DNA of 64,000 nucleotides from Streptomyces changanensis (lineage in GTDB: Bacteria > Actinomycetota > Actinomycetes > Streptomycetales > Streptomycetaceae). Made by a program: the position numbers and the translations under genes. Location: the NCBI RefSeq assembly GCF_024600715.1, contig NZ_CP102332.1, forward strand, positions 124,001 through 188,000. The letters are read 5' to 3'. Each line of letters begins with the position of its first letter. Position 1 is the first letter of the stretch. Positions 1 to 8,521 of the stretch are shown here, one piece after another. The notes under the pieces were generated by a model that was given only the letters and a program-made list of their open reading frames with translations, made no database searches and was not told the origin of the DNA.

Positions 1-1179
1 CCCGTCGACCGCTCGGTACCGGCGAAGGCGAGGATCGAGGACCAGCTCGACTTCCTCTTCACGTACTACAAGGACCAGGTCGAGCAGCGCCGCTGGTACG
101 GCTTCTGGGACTACGGCGACATCATGCACACCTACGACGAGGACCGCCACCAGTGGCGGTACGACGTCGGGGGCTACGCCTGGGACAACTCCGAGCTCTC
201 GCCCGACCTCTGGCTCTGGTACGCCTACCTGCGATCGGGCCGCGGCGAGATCTTCCGGTTCGCGGAGGCCATGACCCGCCACACCGGCGAGGTCGACGTG
301 TACCACCTCGGGAAGTGGGCCGGGCTCGGCACCCGGCACGGCGTGCAGCACTTCGCGTGCAGCGCCAAGCAGCAGCGGATCTCGACCGCCGTCTACCGCC
401 GCCCGTACTACTTCCTCACCGCCGACGAGCGGGTCGGGGACCTCATGCACGACCTGGTCGACTCGGACGAGACGTTCCTCGTCCTCGACCCGATCCGCAA
501 GATCCGTACCGAGCCCTACACCCCGGACCGCAACGCCCTGTCCATCGGCTTCGGCACCGACTGGAGCGGTCTGGCGGCGGCCTGGCTCACCGAGTGGGAG
601 CGGCGGGGGCCCAAGGCCGCCAAGGCGGAGGCTCGGCTGCGTTCCACCATGGAGACCATCGGCGCCCAGCCCAACGGCTTCGTCCAGGGCACGGGCCTGT
701 ACGACCTCGACACCGGCCGTTTCGCGGTCCCGGCCCAACCCGTCGTCAATGTCTCCCACCTGTCGGCCATGTTCGGGCTCGTCGAGATGTGCGCCGAACT
801 CATCGACCTGATCGACATGCCCGCCTTCAAGGACGCCTGGCTGGACTACTGCCGCTACTTCAACGCGACCAGGGCGGAACAGGCGGCCCGGTACGGTGCG
901 CACTTCGGGAACCTGCTGCTCTTCCAGGGCCATTCGCGCCAGGACGCCTACGCGGCGGCCCAGTTGCGCGACGACGGGCTGGCGGCGCGCGCCTGGCGGA
1001 AGTTCCTGGACAGCGACGGCTACACCACCGCCATGACGTGGGAGAAGACACCCCTGGAGGGCCCGGCCGTCCTCGAACCGGGCTACGAGCACCTGGCGAT
1101 CAGCACCAACACCACGGCCCTGTTCGGTCTCGCGGCCATCCAGAACCTCGCACTGATCGGGGACCGGATCCCGCGCTGA
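1..1179 (+). CDS. C-terminal part of an exo-rhamnogalacturonan-lyase-like (PcRGLX family) protein
   Basis: The frame is open from the first base, so the gene starts outside the window and only about 392 C-terminal residues are present. The visible part is rich in Trp, Tyr and Asp, with motifs such as RRWYGFWDYGDIMHTYDEDR and WDNSELSPDLWLWYAYLRSG. This is the look of an alpha/alpha-barrel glycan lyase or hydrolase, and from memory it matches secreted Streptomyces proteins related to fungal PcRGLX exo-rhamnogalacturonan lyase. Such enzymes trim pectin rhamnogalacturonan outside the cell. The signal peptide and N-terminal domains are not visible. A hairpin lies just after the stop, followed by a convergent MFS gene. 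The family assignment is from recollection of conserved motifs, not a search. Confidence 0.55.
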   Translation, partial: PVDRSVPAKARIEDQLDFLFTYYKDQVEQRRWYGFWDYGDIMHTYDEDRHQWRYDVGGYAWDNSELSPDLWLWYAYLRSGRGEIFRFAEAMTRHTGEVDVYHLGKWAGLGTRHGVQHFACSAKQQRISTAVYRRPYYFLTADERVGDLMHDLVDSDETFLVLDPIRKIRTEPYTPDRNALSIGFGTDWSGLAAAWLTEWERRGPKAAKAEARLRSTMETIGAQPNGFVQGTGLYDLDTGRFAVPAQPVVNVSHLSAMFGLVEMCAELIDLIDMPAFKDAWLDYCRYFNATRAEQAARYGAHFGNLLLFQGHSRQDAYAAAQLRDDGLAARAWRKFLDSDGYTTAMTWEKTPLEGPAVLEPGYEHLAISTNTTALFGLAAIQNLALIGDRIPR

Positions 1180-1327
1180 ACCCGCCCCGGCGAGGGCGCG
1201 TCGGCCGGCGCACCGCGCGCGGGGCCCGCGTCGGCCGGCGTCCCGCCCGGCCGGGCGCGGTCCACGGCGTTCGTGGTCGGGCCGTGCACGAGGGGAACGC
1301 GTACGGGGCAGGCCGGCGGGATCGCCC

Positions 1328-1350
1328 ACGGCCGCCTGACGGGCGGCCGT
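1328..1350. terminator. Bidirectional hairpin terminator
   Basis: A 9-bp perfect inverted repeat (ACGGCCGCC / GGCGGCCGT) with a 5-nt loop lies between the convergent lyase and MFS genes. There is no U-tract, as is usual in Streptomyces. Confidence 0.5.
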
Positions 1351-1352
1351 CG

Positions 1353-2666
1353 CTAGCGGGCGGCCGTCGCCGCGTCGGCAGCCTCGGGAGCCGCCGCCGC
1401 GTCGGCGACCTCGGGCACAGTCGGCCCGTGGGTGGTGGACGGGGTGCGGTAGGCGCGGAGAGGGGCGTTGGCCGCGGCCACGGCGGCGACCGCCAGCGCG
1501 GCGGACAGCCCGCCGGTGACCAGGGCGAAGGGGGCGGAGGTGACGGACGCCAGCAGGCCGCCGCGGAAGTTGCCGAGTTCGGGGCCCGCGACGCCGATCA
1601 CGTGTTCCACGGAGGAGATCCGGCCCCGGTACGCGTCCGGGGTCTCCCACTGCACCAGGGCGCCTCGGGTGACCACCGACACCGTGTCGGCGGCGCCGGC
1701 CACGGCCAGGCAGCCGAGGGCCGCCCACAACGGCTCGGCCAGACCGAAGCCGGCCAGCGCCAGCCCCCAGGTGCCGGCCGCGGCCAGCTGCACCAGGCCG
1801 ACGCGCCGCCGGCGCGTCACCGTGCCGGAGAGGAGGCCGGCCGTGATGCCCCCGACCGCGACGGCCGAGAGGAACAGACCGAGGGTCCGCGGGTCGCCGT
1901 CGAACCGCATCTCGTTGACCAGCGGGAAGAGCGCGACCGGCATGGCGAGCAGCGTCGCCGACAGGTCGGTGGCCAACGAGCCCCACAGCGTCGGCCGACG
2001 CAGGGCGATCCGCAGGCCGCCGCGCTCCGGCCGGGGCCTGCCGCCCGCCGTGTCGGCGCCCTCGGGCCTCATGGCCGGGAGGTGGATCAGCGAGAGCAGC
2101 GCGACCACGCTGGTGACGGCCTGCGCGGCGTAGGCGGCGGGGAGGTCCCAGCGGGCGATCAGCAGTCCGGCCAGCGCGGGCCCGCCCAGCATCGCCACCT
2201 GGAAGGAGACGTTGGTCAGCGCGAGACCGGCCGCGACCTGGTCGGCGGGCAGCAGCCGGACCGGGAAGGTGCGCCGGGCGGGGGCGCCGAGTGCGCCGCA
2301 GGCGGCCCCCAGGGCGACCAGGGCGAGCAGCACCGGTACGTCGCGGTTGCCCGCCAGCGCCTGCGCGCACAGCCCCGCGGCCGCCAGCACTTGGCCGGCG
2401 GTGGTGGCCCGCACGATCGCCCGGCGGTCCACGGCGTCGGCCAACGCGCCGCCGAGCAGCCCGAACACCACCATCGGCAGACCGGTCGCGAGACCGATGG
2501 CACCCGTGCCGACCGGGCTGCCGGTCAGGTCCCAGACCTGGGCCAGCACCGCCACCAGGGCGATCTGCCCGCCGAGTTGGGAGGCTGCGGAGCCGATCCA
2601 CAGCGAGCGGAAGGCCCGGCTGCTCCGCAGCGGGCGGGTGTCGAGGAACCGGACGCGCTTCCTCAT
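1353..2666 (-). CDS. MFS transporter (EntS/MFS_3-like)
   Basis: A 437-residue major facilitator with about 12 hydrophobic segments, the usual length for the drug/siderophore-exporter-like MFS_3 branch. Near the N-terminus it has a typical loop 2-3 motif (GALADAVDRRAIV). A longer Pro/Arg-rich upstream extension is possible, but the ATG chosen begins a normal MFS N-terminus (MRKRVRFLDTRPL). That ATG overlaps the stop of the upstream MarR gene by 4 nt (ATGA), so the two are translationally coupled. Substrate unknown. The MarR partner suggests efflux of a small toxic or aromatic compound that also acts as inducer. The C-terminus is an Ala-rich tail of about 30 residues. Confidence 0.85.
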   Translation of the reverse strand: MRKRVRFLDTRPLRSSRAFRSLWIGSAASQLGGQIALVAVLAQVWDLTGSPVGTGAIGLATGLPMVVFGLLGGALADAVDRRAIVRATTAGQVLAAAGLCAQALAGNRDVPVLLALVALGAACGALGAPARRTFPVRLLPADQVAAGLALTNVSFQVAMLGGPALAGLLIARWDLPAAYAAQAVTSVVALLSLIHLPAMRPEGADTAGGRPRPERGGLRIALRRPTLWGSLATDLSATLLAMPVALFPLVNEMRFDGDPRTLGLFLSAVAVGGITAGLLSGTVTRRRRVGLVQLAAAGTWGLALAGFGLAEPLWAALGCLAVAGAADTVSVVTRGALVQWETPDAYRGRISSVEHVIGVAGPELGNFRGGLLASVTSAPFALVTGGLSAALAVAAVAAANAPLRAYRTPSTTHGPTVPEVADAAAAPEAADAATAAR

Positions 2667-3151
2667 CGCGGTGGCTCGACGAGGTGGTCGAGGATCCGCT
2701 GCCGCATCGACCGGCGTTCCAGCGCCCGCCGCAGGTCCCCGACGGCGGTGGTCAGCGCGTAAGGGATCTCCCCGTCCAGCTCGGTGACCGTGGCGTGGGT
2801 GGCGCGCCACTCGGCCTCCAGGAACGGCACCAGCGACCGGCCCCGCTCGGTCAGGTCGATGCGCCGGGTGCGGGCGTCGGGCCCGGGTTCGGAGGTGACC
2901 AGGCCCTCCTTGCGCAGGGCGGCGACCGTCTGGCTGGTCGCGGAGTGGGAGCGCCCCAGGGACTCCGCGAGCCGGCGGATGGTCATCGGTCCGGTGTGGG
3001 CGAGCCGGATCAGCGGATAGGCGAACCGCGGCCGTACCCCCTCGATGCCGCGCTCTCGGTAGACCTGCTCGATCTCGGCGTCCATGGCGGCCAGCAGTTC
3101 GTGCAGCGCCTGCCAGGGGTCGGGGAGGAGCGTGGGGTCGGAATTCGTCAC
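2663..3151 (-). CDS. MarR-family transcriptional regulator
   Basis: A 162-residue winged-helix regulator. The central HTH reads TIRRLAESLGRSHSATSQTV, followed by a basic wing (PGPDARTRRIDLTERG), the MarR DNA-binding core. The start chosen is GTG, with MTNSDP at the N-terminus. The start lies directly against a 20-bp palindrome, and a TATATT hexamer ends 6 nt before the GTG, so the transcript is probably leaderless. It is the first gene of a two-gene operon with the MFS transporter and very likely represses its own promoter, with the exporter substrate as inducer. The effector cannot be predicted. Confidence 0.88.
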   Translation of the reverse strand: MTNSDPTLLPDPWQALHELLAAMDAEIEQVYRERGIEGVRPRFAYPLIRLAHTGPMTIRRLAESLGRSHSATSQTVAALRKEGLVTSEPGPDARTRRIDLTERGRSLVPFLEAEWRATHATVTELDGEIPYALTTAVGDLRRALERRSMRQRILDHLVEPPR

Positions 3152-3171
3152 AGCGCTAATATAACAGCGCT
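3152..3171 (-). promoter_or_regulatory. MarR operator overlapping a leaderless -10 box
   Basis: A palindrome with AGCGCT arms around an AT-rich centre (AATATAAC) abuts the GTG start of the MarR gene. Read on the minus strand, the centre holds a -10-like TATATT, so a bound dimer would block transcription. The -35 is weak. Confidence 0.65.
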
Positions 3172-3506
3172 CATGCAACAGGCTGTGACGATGCCGCCCG
3201 TCGTCGGCGCCGGAACCGTCGGCCGGGCCACCCCTCCTCCCGCCCCTCGGCAACGTCGGCGCCACACCCCGGTCCACACCGGTCCGCACTGGGGTACGAG
3301 GGCTCCCGCGCACCCTGATCCACCGCGCGGCCGGTCGCGTGCCGGTGAACGACGGCGGGCGGTCCGCCCCCGCCCGTCCGCCGCACCGGAGGAGCCGGGG
3401 TACCGTCATGCCGGAGCCGTCCCGGCGAGGTGCGTACGGACCGGCGTCAGCGGCGGCACGGGGGGAAGGCGGATCTTCGAGTCGGACCGCCGTGGGAGGG
3501 GTGCGT
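3172..3506. other. Intergenic region, no gene seen
   Basis: About 335 bp between the divergent MarR gene and a small plus-strand gene. Apart from the MarR promoter/operator at its left edge, no conserved reading frame or clear promoter was seen. Confidence 0.5.
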
Positions 3507-3827
3507 GTGACGTCATCAGCCGTGGCGCGGCTTCGGGCCGCGGAGCGGAAACTGTCCGAAGCGCCCCCTGCGCGGCTCGACGGGCAGACCGCGATCCGCA
3601 TGGTGTGGCGCCAGGACGCGTTGTGGGACGACGGTGCCGCCGCTGGCGTGCCGTCCCCGCCGCAGGCGGCGGCCGAGCCGCGGCGGCAGCCGAAGGCCCG
3701 CCCGGCCCGGCGCCGTCGGCGGCGCCACACCTTCGACCACCCGGCCCGCCCGGTCACCCGGCCCCGCGGTGACTACACGACCGGCCGCCGCCTCACCACC
3801 GTGCCCCTGGTCGGCGGTCACCTCTGA
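3507..3827 (+). CDS. Small basic protein of unknown function
   Basis: A 106-residue protein starting at GTG (VTSSAVARLRAAERKL), 7 nt after a good GGGAGG ribosome site. The N-terminal 45 residues look like a folded helical segment (LDGQTAIRMVWRQDALWDD). The rest is Pro/Arg-rich and low in complexity, with a run of Arg residues. No family is recognised. A GC hairpin lies downstream, before the convergent DUF4139 genes. It could be spurious, but the ribosome site and codon bias support it moderately. Confidence 0.45.
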   Translation: MTSSAVARLRAAERKLSEAPPARLDGQTAIRMVWRQDALWDDGAAAGVPSPPQAAAEPRRQPKARPARRRRRRHTFDHPARPVTRPRGDYTTGRRLTTVPLVGGHL

Positions 3828-3924
3828 CGGCCGGTCGGGTGCGGCCCGCGACGTACAGCGCCCGGGCCGGCCGCTCCGGGTCCTGCGGCGCGCCGGGAGG
3901 GGCGTACGGGCCGCGCACGCGGCC

Positions 3925-3952
3925 GGCCGGCGGTAGCGCTCCGCCGCCGGCC
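3925..3952. terminator. Hairpin between convergent genes
   Basis: A 9-bp GC-only inverted repeat (GGCCGGCGG / CCGCCGGCC) with a 10-nt loop lies between the small protein gene and the DUF4139 operon end. Confidence 0.4.
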
Positions 3953-4016
3953 GCCGGACGCCCGAGCCCTCGGGCGGGACCGGGGCAGCGGCGCCGCGAG
4001 CGGCCCGGTGTCCGGG

Positions 4017-5585
4017 TCAGAGCCCGGTGACCTTGGCGCTCGCCGACAGCTCGTACACCAGGGTGACCGTACGGCGTCCGCCCGGCGGGAGGGTGACGTC
4101 CCATCGTGCGATGCCGTCGGCGTCGACCTCGTCGGGGCGCGGGGAACAGGCGTCGCCCCGCAGCCGCACCTCCACTGCCGCCACCTCGGAGACGGGGATG
4201 CGCTCCCGTACGACGACGACCCGGTCGCCGTGCTCGCCGGGGGCGGAGAACCGGGACAGGTCCAGCCGCACCGAGCGGGTGACCACGATCCGTTGGGTCA
4301 GGCCGGCGGTGTCGCGGGACTCCTCGGTGTGCCGGACCACGCGGTGGTCGTCGCAGCTGCCGAAGGCCAGTTCGACGGGGGCGCCCGGCGCGGTGAAGTC
4401 CAGCGAGCCGCGGCCGCCGGACCCGCTGCCGCGGACCAGGTCGACGGGCCCGGCCAGGAGCGCGTGCCCGGACCGGTTGTCGCACCGCACCACGCGGGTG
4501 ACCAGCGGGGACAGTTCGGGTGAGCAGGCGTACTCGCTGGTCGCGGCCGCGGTGAAGGAGGAGATCGGCACCCGGTGGGCACGGCCGTCCGCGCGTACGG
4601 AGACCGGCTCCGGGGAGTGGAGCACCCGCGTCCGGCCGCCGTCGTCGACGCCCGGCAGGCCGAGCACCGGGGTCGGACCCGGATCGCCGACCTCCTCGTC
4701 GCGGAGCTCGACGTCGACCGTGCGGCGATCCGCGGCGGAGCGGTCCGTGAGCGTCAGCCGGTCCTCGCCCAGCGACGGTGGGTCGGTGGCGAGGGCCGAG
4801 CGGGCCGTCGACAGCGTCAGCCGTACATCGGACCAGTCCTCGCCGGTGCGCTGCCAGACCATCGCGTCGGTCTCCAGCGTCAGGGCGTCCCCGTCGAGCA
4901 CGGCCCGGTAGGCGGGCCGCCACAACGCACACGGGGTGAGATGGGTGAGGCGCAGCGCGGCCGGTCCCGCGGCCGTGGCCTCCACGGTCAGTTCGATGTG
5001 GCCGATCAGCTCGGCCGGCTCCTCCTCGGTGCGGCCCATCGCCTGACGGACCGCGTGGAGTTCGGCGTCGAGTGCGGTCAACCGGGCGTCGGTGGTGCGC
5101 AGTCGCTCGGCGTACGAGGCCCGTTCGCCGTCCGTCCGGTCCAGTTCGCGGGTCCAGCGCGCCGTGTCGGTCTCGCCGGCGCCGGCGCCGGCGCCGATGT
5201 CCCGCAGCAGGTCGGCGGCGAGCCGGCCGAGCGCGTCGAGGCGGGCGTGCAGACGGTCGCGCCGGCGCTCCAGCTCGCGTCGCTCCTCGCCGAGGGCGTG
5301 TTCGCGGTGGCGCAGGGCGGAGTCGTCGCCGGCGGACGGCACCGGTCCGCGCGGCGTCCAGTCGCGGACGATCCGCACGTCGAGTACGGACGCGGGCTGG
5401 TCGGCGGTCAGCTCGGCGTGCAGGGTCCGGTCGACGGCCAGCGCGCTGACCGGTCCGAGGCGCAGCCGCTGGATCCCGGCCCGCAGGTCGAGCGCGGCGG
5501 CGCGCTCGACGTGGGCGCGGTCCTCCAGGCAGGTGACGGCGGTGACGGGGAGGGCGATCGGTCCGGGGGCCGGGGACGTGGTCAT
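4017..5585 (-). CDS. DUF4139/DUF4140 (MuiA-like) protein, shorter paralog
   Basis: A 522-residue protein with the two-part layout of the mucoidy inhibitor MuiA family. It has an N-terminal DUF4140 beta segment (roughly 5-100), a coiled coil of Arg/Glu/Leu-rich helices (about 95-190), and a C-terminal DUF4139 beta domain with the family signature WRPAYRAVLDG and a nearby WQRTGEDWSDVRLTLST. No signal peptide or membrane segment is visible. It starts 8 nt after the stop of the larger paralog, so both are in one operon and arose by tandem duplication. The molecular function of this family is unknown. The ATG is preceded by a fair purine-rich ribosome site. Confidence 0.8.
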   Translation of the reverse strand: MTTSPAPGPIALPVTAVTCLEDRAHVERAAALDLRAGIQRLRLGPVSALAVDRTLHAELTADQPASVLDVRIVRDWTPRGPVPSAGDDSALRHREHALGEERRELERRRDRLHARLDALGRLAADLLRDIGAGAGAGETDTARWTRELDRTDGERASYAERLRTTDARLTALDAELHAVRQAMGRTEEEPAELIGHIELTVEATAAGPAALRLTHLTPCALWRPAYRAVLDGDALTLETDAMVWQRTGEDWSDVRLTLSTARSALATDPPSLGEDRLTLTDRSAADRRTVDVELRDEEVGDPGPTPVLGLPGVDDGGRTRVLHSPEPVSVRADGRAHRVPISSFTAAATSEYACSPELSPLVTRVVRCDNRSGHALLAGPVDLVRGSGSGGRGSLDFTAPGAPVELAFGSCDDHRVVRHTEESRDTAGLTQRIVVTRSVRLDLSRFSAPGEHGDRVVVVRERIPVSEVAAVEVRLRGDACSPRPDEVDADGIARWDVTLPPGGRRTVTLVYELSASAKVTGL

Positions 5586-5593
5586 GGCGTGTG

Positions 5594-7801
5594 TCAGCTC
5601 CTGCGGTTGCCGCCGACCAGGGCCTTGCCGGCCGGGATGCGGATCTCGTAGCCGCCTTCGAGGGCGGCGGTGCCGCCCGCGGGCAGGTCCACCCGCCAGA
5701 CGCGGGTGCCCGGGGCGTGGCGGTCGGGCCCGGTGCCGTCGTCGGGGACGCTCCAATCGGCGCGTTCCTCGATCCGGACGTCCGGTTCGGAGGTGACGGG
5801 GACCCGTTCGCGGACCTCGACGGTCACGGGCCCCGTCAGGCTGTTGGCCAGTTCGACGTGGACTCGGTGGTCGAGCACGGTGGTGGTGCCGCGCAGGCCG
5901 GCGGTCGACTCGCGAAGGTGGGCGCCGCGGGTGACCCGGACGCCCTCGGCCGGGCCGAGCCCCAGAAGCCGGACACCGCCGGGGGCGAGCGTGGGCAGGG
6001 CCGCGGTGAGCAGGAACTCGTCGTCGACGGTGACGTCGACCGGGCCGGCCAGCAGGGCCTGGTCGGTGGCGTTGGAGAGGACCAGCGTCGCGTACACGGT
6101 CGGCTCCACGGACGGCACGCACAGGTACTCGGTGCGCAGGCCGACCGTGATCTCGCCGACGGTGACGGTGTGCCAGGTTCCGTCCGAGGGGATGTCGGCG
6201 CGGGCGGTGCAGTCGTAGCGGTGGTCGAAGGAGCCCGCCGACTCGCGGGGCCGCACGGCGTTCCCGGGGAGCGGCAACGCGGCGACCGCTTCGGCGTGGC
6301 GGCGATACTCGGCGGCCACCGGGTCGGGGGTGGGGTCGGGGAACAGCCGGCCGCGACGGTTGCGCCGGTCGTCGGGGCCGCACAGGACGAGGGCGGCGTA
6401 GTCGAGTTCGGCGCCGCTCGGCTGCGGCGGCCCCGCCGGTGCCGGAGAGGGTGGAGCCGCGGCCCGCCCGGGAGCGGCCGACCCCGCGGGAGCGGAGGGT
6501 CCCGCGGGAGGGGCCGCCCTGCCTCCCGTGCGCGGCCTGCCGTCCGGTCGCGACCGGACCGGTGCCGCGGGGGCGGAGGCGGCGCCGGCGAAGGGTTGCG
6601 GCGGGGCGCCGCCGGGCACCGCGAACGCGGCGGGCGGCGCCCCGTAGCCGAGCGGCGCCGGAGGCGGCGGGGGTACGGGACCGGCCGCGGAGGCGCGGGG
6701 AGCGGGAGCGGGACCCGCTCCGGCGGCCGCGCCCGCCGTGGCCGTGACCGCTCCGGCCGACGCCACCGTGGCCGCGCCTGCCGCCGTGGTGGTGGCGGTC
6801 GTGGCGGGGCGCGGGCCCGTGGCGTCGTACCCGGCGAACAGTTCACCGAGACCCGCCGGCGGCACGCGCCAACCGGAGGGCGCGGGGGCGGGCTGACGGC
6901 GTCCGATACGCAGCGAGCGGAGCCGCGGCAGGTCGGTGGCGCGCCGCAGGTCGGCGGTGGCCAGGGCCACGCGTACGCCGGTCCAGTCCTCGCCCGTGCG
7001 CTGGGCGACCGCGGCCCGCAGCAGCAGGAGGCCACCGGTGTCGCCCCGGCGGTGGGCGAGGCGGTAGGTCGGCACCCAGACGGCGCCGGGCACCCCGTAC
7101 TCCACCTCCACCTCGACCTCGGCCGTGGTGGTGTCGGTGCCGGGGGCGGCGCCGGTGGGGCGGGTGAGGGTCAGCAGCACCGAGACGGTGGTGTCCACGT
7201 GCGCTGCCGGCGCGTCGGTGGAGGCGCGCCCGAGTCGGTCCGCGGCGATGTCGAGCTCGTGCTCGACGCGGCGCACGTCCTCTTCCAGTTCGGCGAGGCG
7301 GGCGTGCAGCCCCGCCAGCCGTTCGTCGACGAAGTCGGCGAGCTCCAGCCAGGCGTCGACCGGTGTCCGCCGGTGCGGGTCGTCACGCCTGCGGACCGGC
7401 GGTACCGGGCGCAGCGCGGCGACCTCCCCGATCAGGCCCAGCTGCCGGTCGCGGCGCCCCCGCGTGGCCGCGCACTCGTCCCGCAGCCGCTCCACCTCCC
7501 GCCGCAGGGCGTCGGGTGTTCCGGCCTCTGAACCGGTGTCGGTACCGATGCCAGTGCCGGTCTCGGTGTCGGACGGTTCCGCCTCGACCGCCACCCGGGC
7601 CTCGGTGACGCGCACGCCGGAGGCGCCCACGACACGGGCCCGCAGCGAACCAGGGTCCAGCGTGCGCGGCAGTCCCGTCACCCGCACCCGGCCGTCCTGC
7701 GGCACGCCGCCGCGCGCCAGGCGCCGGCAGACCGCGCCTTGCGCGTACACCACGACCGCGTCGAGGACCGAAGTCCACCCCGGTGTCGTACCAGCCGTCA
7801 T
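5594..7801 (-). CDS. DUF4139 (MuiA-like) protein, longer paralog with Ala/Pro-rich insert
   Basis: A 735-residue member of the same family as the next gene. The N-terminal DUF4140-like part (about 10-75) is followed by a coiled coil (about 85-190) and the first half of DUF4139 (VWVPTYRLAHRRG and RTGEDWTGVRVALATADL near 240-280). A low-complexity Ala/Pro/Gly insert of about 150 residues (roughly 330-480) then separates it from the C-terminal beta half. The insert is absent from the shorter paralog and makes the protein longer than usual. It is first in the operon. Function unknown. A role with the shorter paralog, perhaps as a heteromer, is inference from adjacency. Confidence 0.8.
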   Translation of the reverse strand: MTAGTTPGWTSVLDAVVVYAQGAVCRRLARGGVPQDGRVRVTGLPRTLDPGSLRARVVGASGVRVTEARVAVEAEPSDTETGTGIGTDTGSEAGTPDALRREVERLRDECAATRGRRDRQLGLIGEVAALRPVPPVRRRDDPHRRTPVDAWLELADFVDERLAGLHARLAELEEDVRRVEHELDIAADRLGRASTDAPAAHVDTTVSVLLTLTRPTGAAPGTDTTTAEVEVEVEYGVPGAVWVPTYRLAHRRGDTGGLLLLRAAVAQRTGEDWTGVRVALATADLRRATDLPRLRSLRIGRRQPAPAPSGWRVPPAGLGELFAGYDATGPRPATTATTTAAGAATVASAGAVTATAGAAAGAGPAPAPRASAAGPVPPPPPAPLGYGAPPAAFAVPGGAPPQPFAGAASAPAAPVRSRPDGRPRTGGRAAPPAGPSAPAGSAAPGRAAAPPSPAPAGPPQPSGAELDYAALVLCGPDDRRNRRGRLFPDPTPDPVAAEYRRHAEAVAALPLPGNAVRPRESAGSFDHRYDCTARADIPSDGTWHTVTVGEITVGLRTEYLCVPSVEPTVYATLVLSNATDQALLAGPVDVTVDDEFLLTAALPTLAPGGVRLLGLGPAEGVRVTRGAHLRESTAGLRGTTTVLDHRVHVELANSLTGPVTVEVRERVPVTSEPDVRIEERADWSVPDDGTGPDRHAPGTRVWRVDLPAGGTAALEGGYEIRIPAGKALVGGNRRS

Positions 7802-7915
7802 GTGCCCGCCCCCCGCCGCCGTTTCCGTGCTGGGCGAAGCCTACGACGGGGTTGTCCACGCGTCCCCACCGCGTCCGGGGCACTTCTGCGGACCGCGGCG
7901 ACACCACAAACCCCC

Positions 7916-8217
7916 ATGCACACTCTTCACATTTGGACTCCCGGGACGAACCGAGGGCGCCGCCAGGATCATCGACCGGGTGCTGCGCCTCCGGGACGAG
8001 CGGCCCACCCCCGTGCGGCTCCTGCGGCTCCTCTTCCTGGCGCGCGGACGTCGCCGAACGCCTCGGGGACGACGAGACCGCGTCCTGCGCGCTCGCCCGG
8101 GCCGAGGCGGTCGCCCTGACCCCGGACGAGCGGCGGTCGGTGCGCGACGACCTCGACCGCCTCACGGGACTCCGGGGCAGGAGGGCCGCCCCGGCCTGTA
8201 CCGTGTCCGGCACCTGA
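7916..8217 (+). pseudogene. Frameshifted small gene (remnant or sequence error)
   Basis: Two adjacent frames carry what reads as one small helical protein. One frame gives RIIDRVLRLRDERPTPVRLL up to about 8040. The next frame over continues RADVAERLGDDETASCALAR and VALTPDERRSVRDDLDRLTG to a stop at 8217. The joined product has good amphipathic composition, and neither half alone forms a sensible gene. The shift lies near 8038-8048 in CTGGCGCGCGGAC, which is not a homopolymer run. No convincing start codon is seen in the first frame. An ATG at 7916 is in the third frame, so the N-terminus may be shifted too. Family not recognised. Confidence 0.45.
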
Positions 8218-8521
8218 ACCGCGCCGCCCGCCTCGACCGGCGTCGGACCGTCGTACGTCCGGTACCGCCCCTCCGTCCTTCCGTCATGCCCCGGACCGGG
8301 GCCTCCTCCGCGCGGGCCCCGATCCGGACTTTCCGCTCCCGGCACGGATGGCCGGGCGCTGAGGGGGCACGCGTAGTCCGTGCTCGCACACGGTCGGGCT
8401 GCGGCCTGCCGTCCGGCGCCGGGCGCGGTCCGGCAGTCATGCGGTCGGGCGACGGCCCGGCACGGACGTACGTGGGCGGGCGGACGGGAAGGTGTCAGCG
8501 GAACGCACGCAGGGAGCACAG
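8218..8521. other. Intergenic region before the kinase gene
   Basis: About 300 bp without a supported gene. It holds the AGGGAG ribosome site of the kinase at its right end. No clear promoter hexamers were found. Confidence 0.4.

Noticed and set aside
153..2762. A long plus-strand frame of Arg/Gly/Pro-rich sequence
   Set aside because: It runs across a clear plus-strand gene in another frame and then antisense to the MFS gene, with no domain content.
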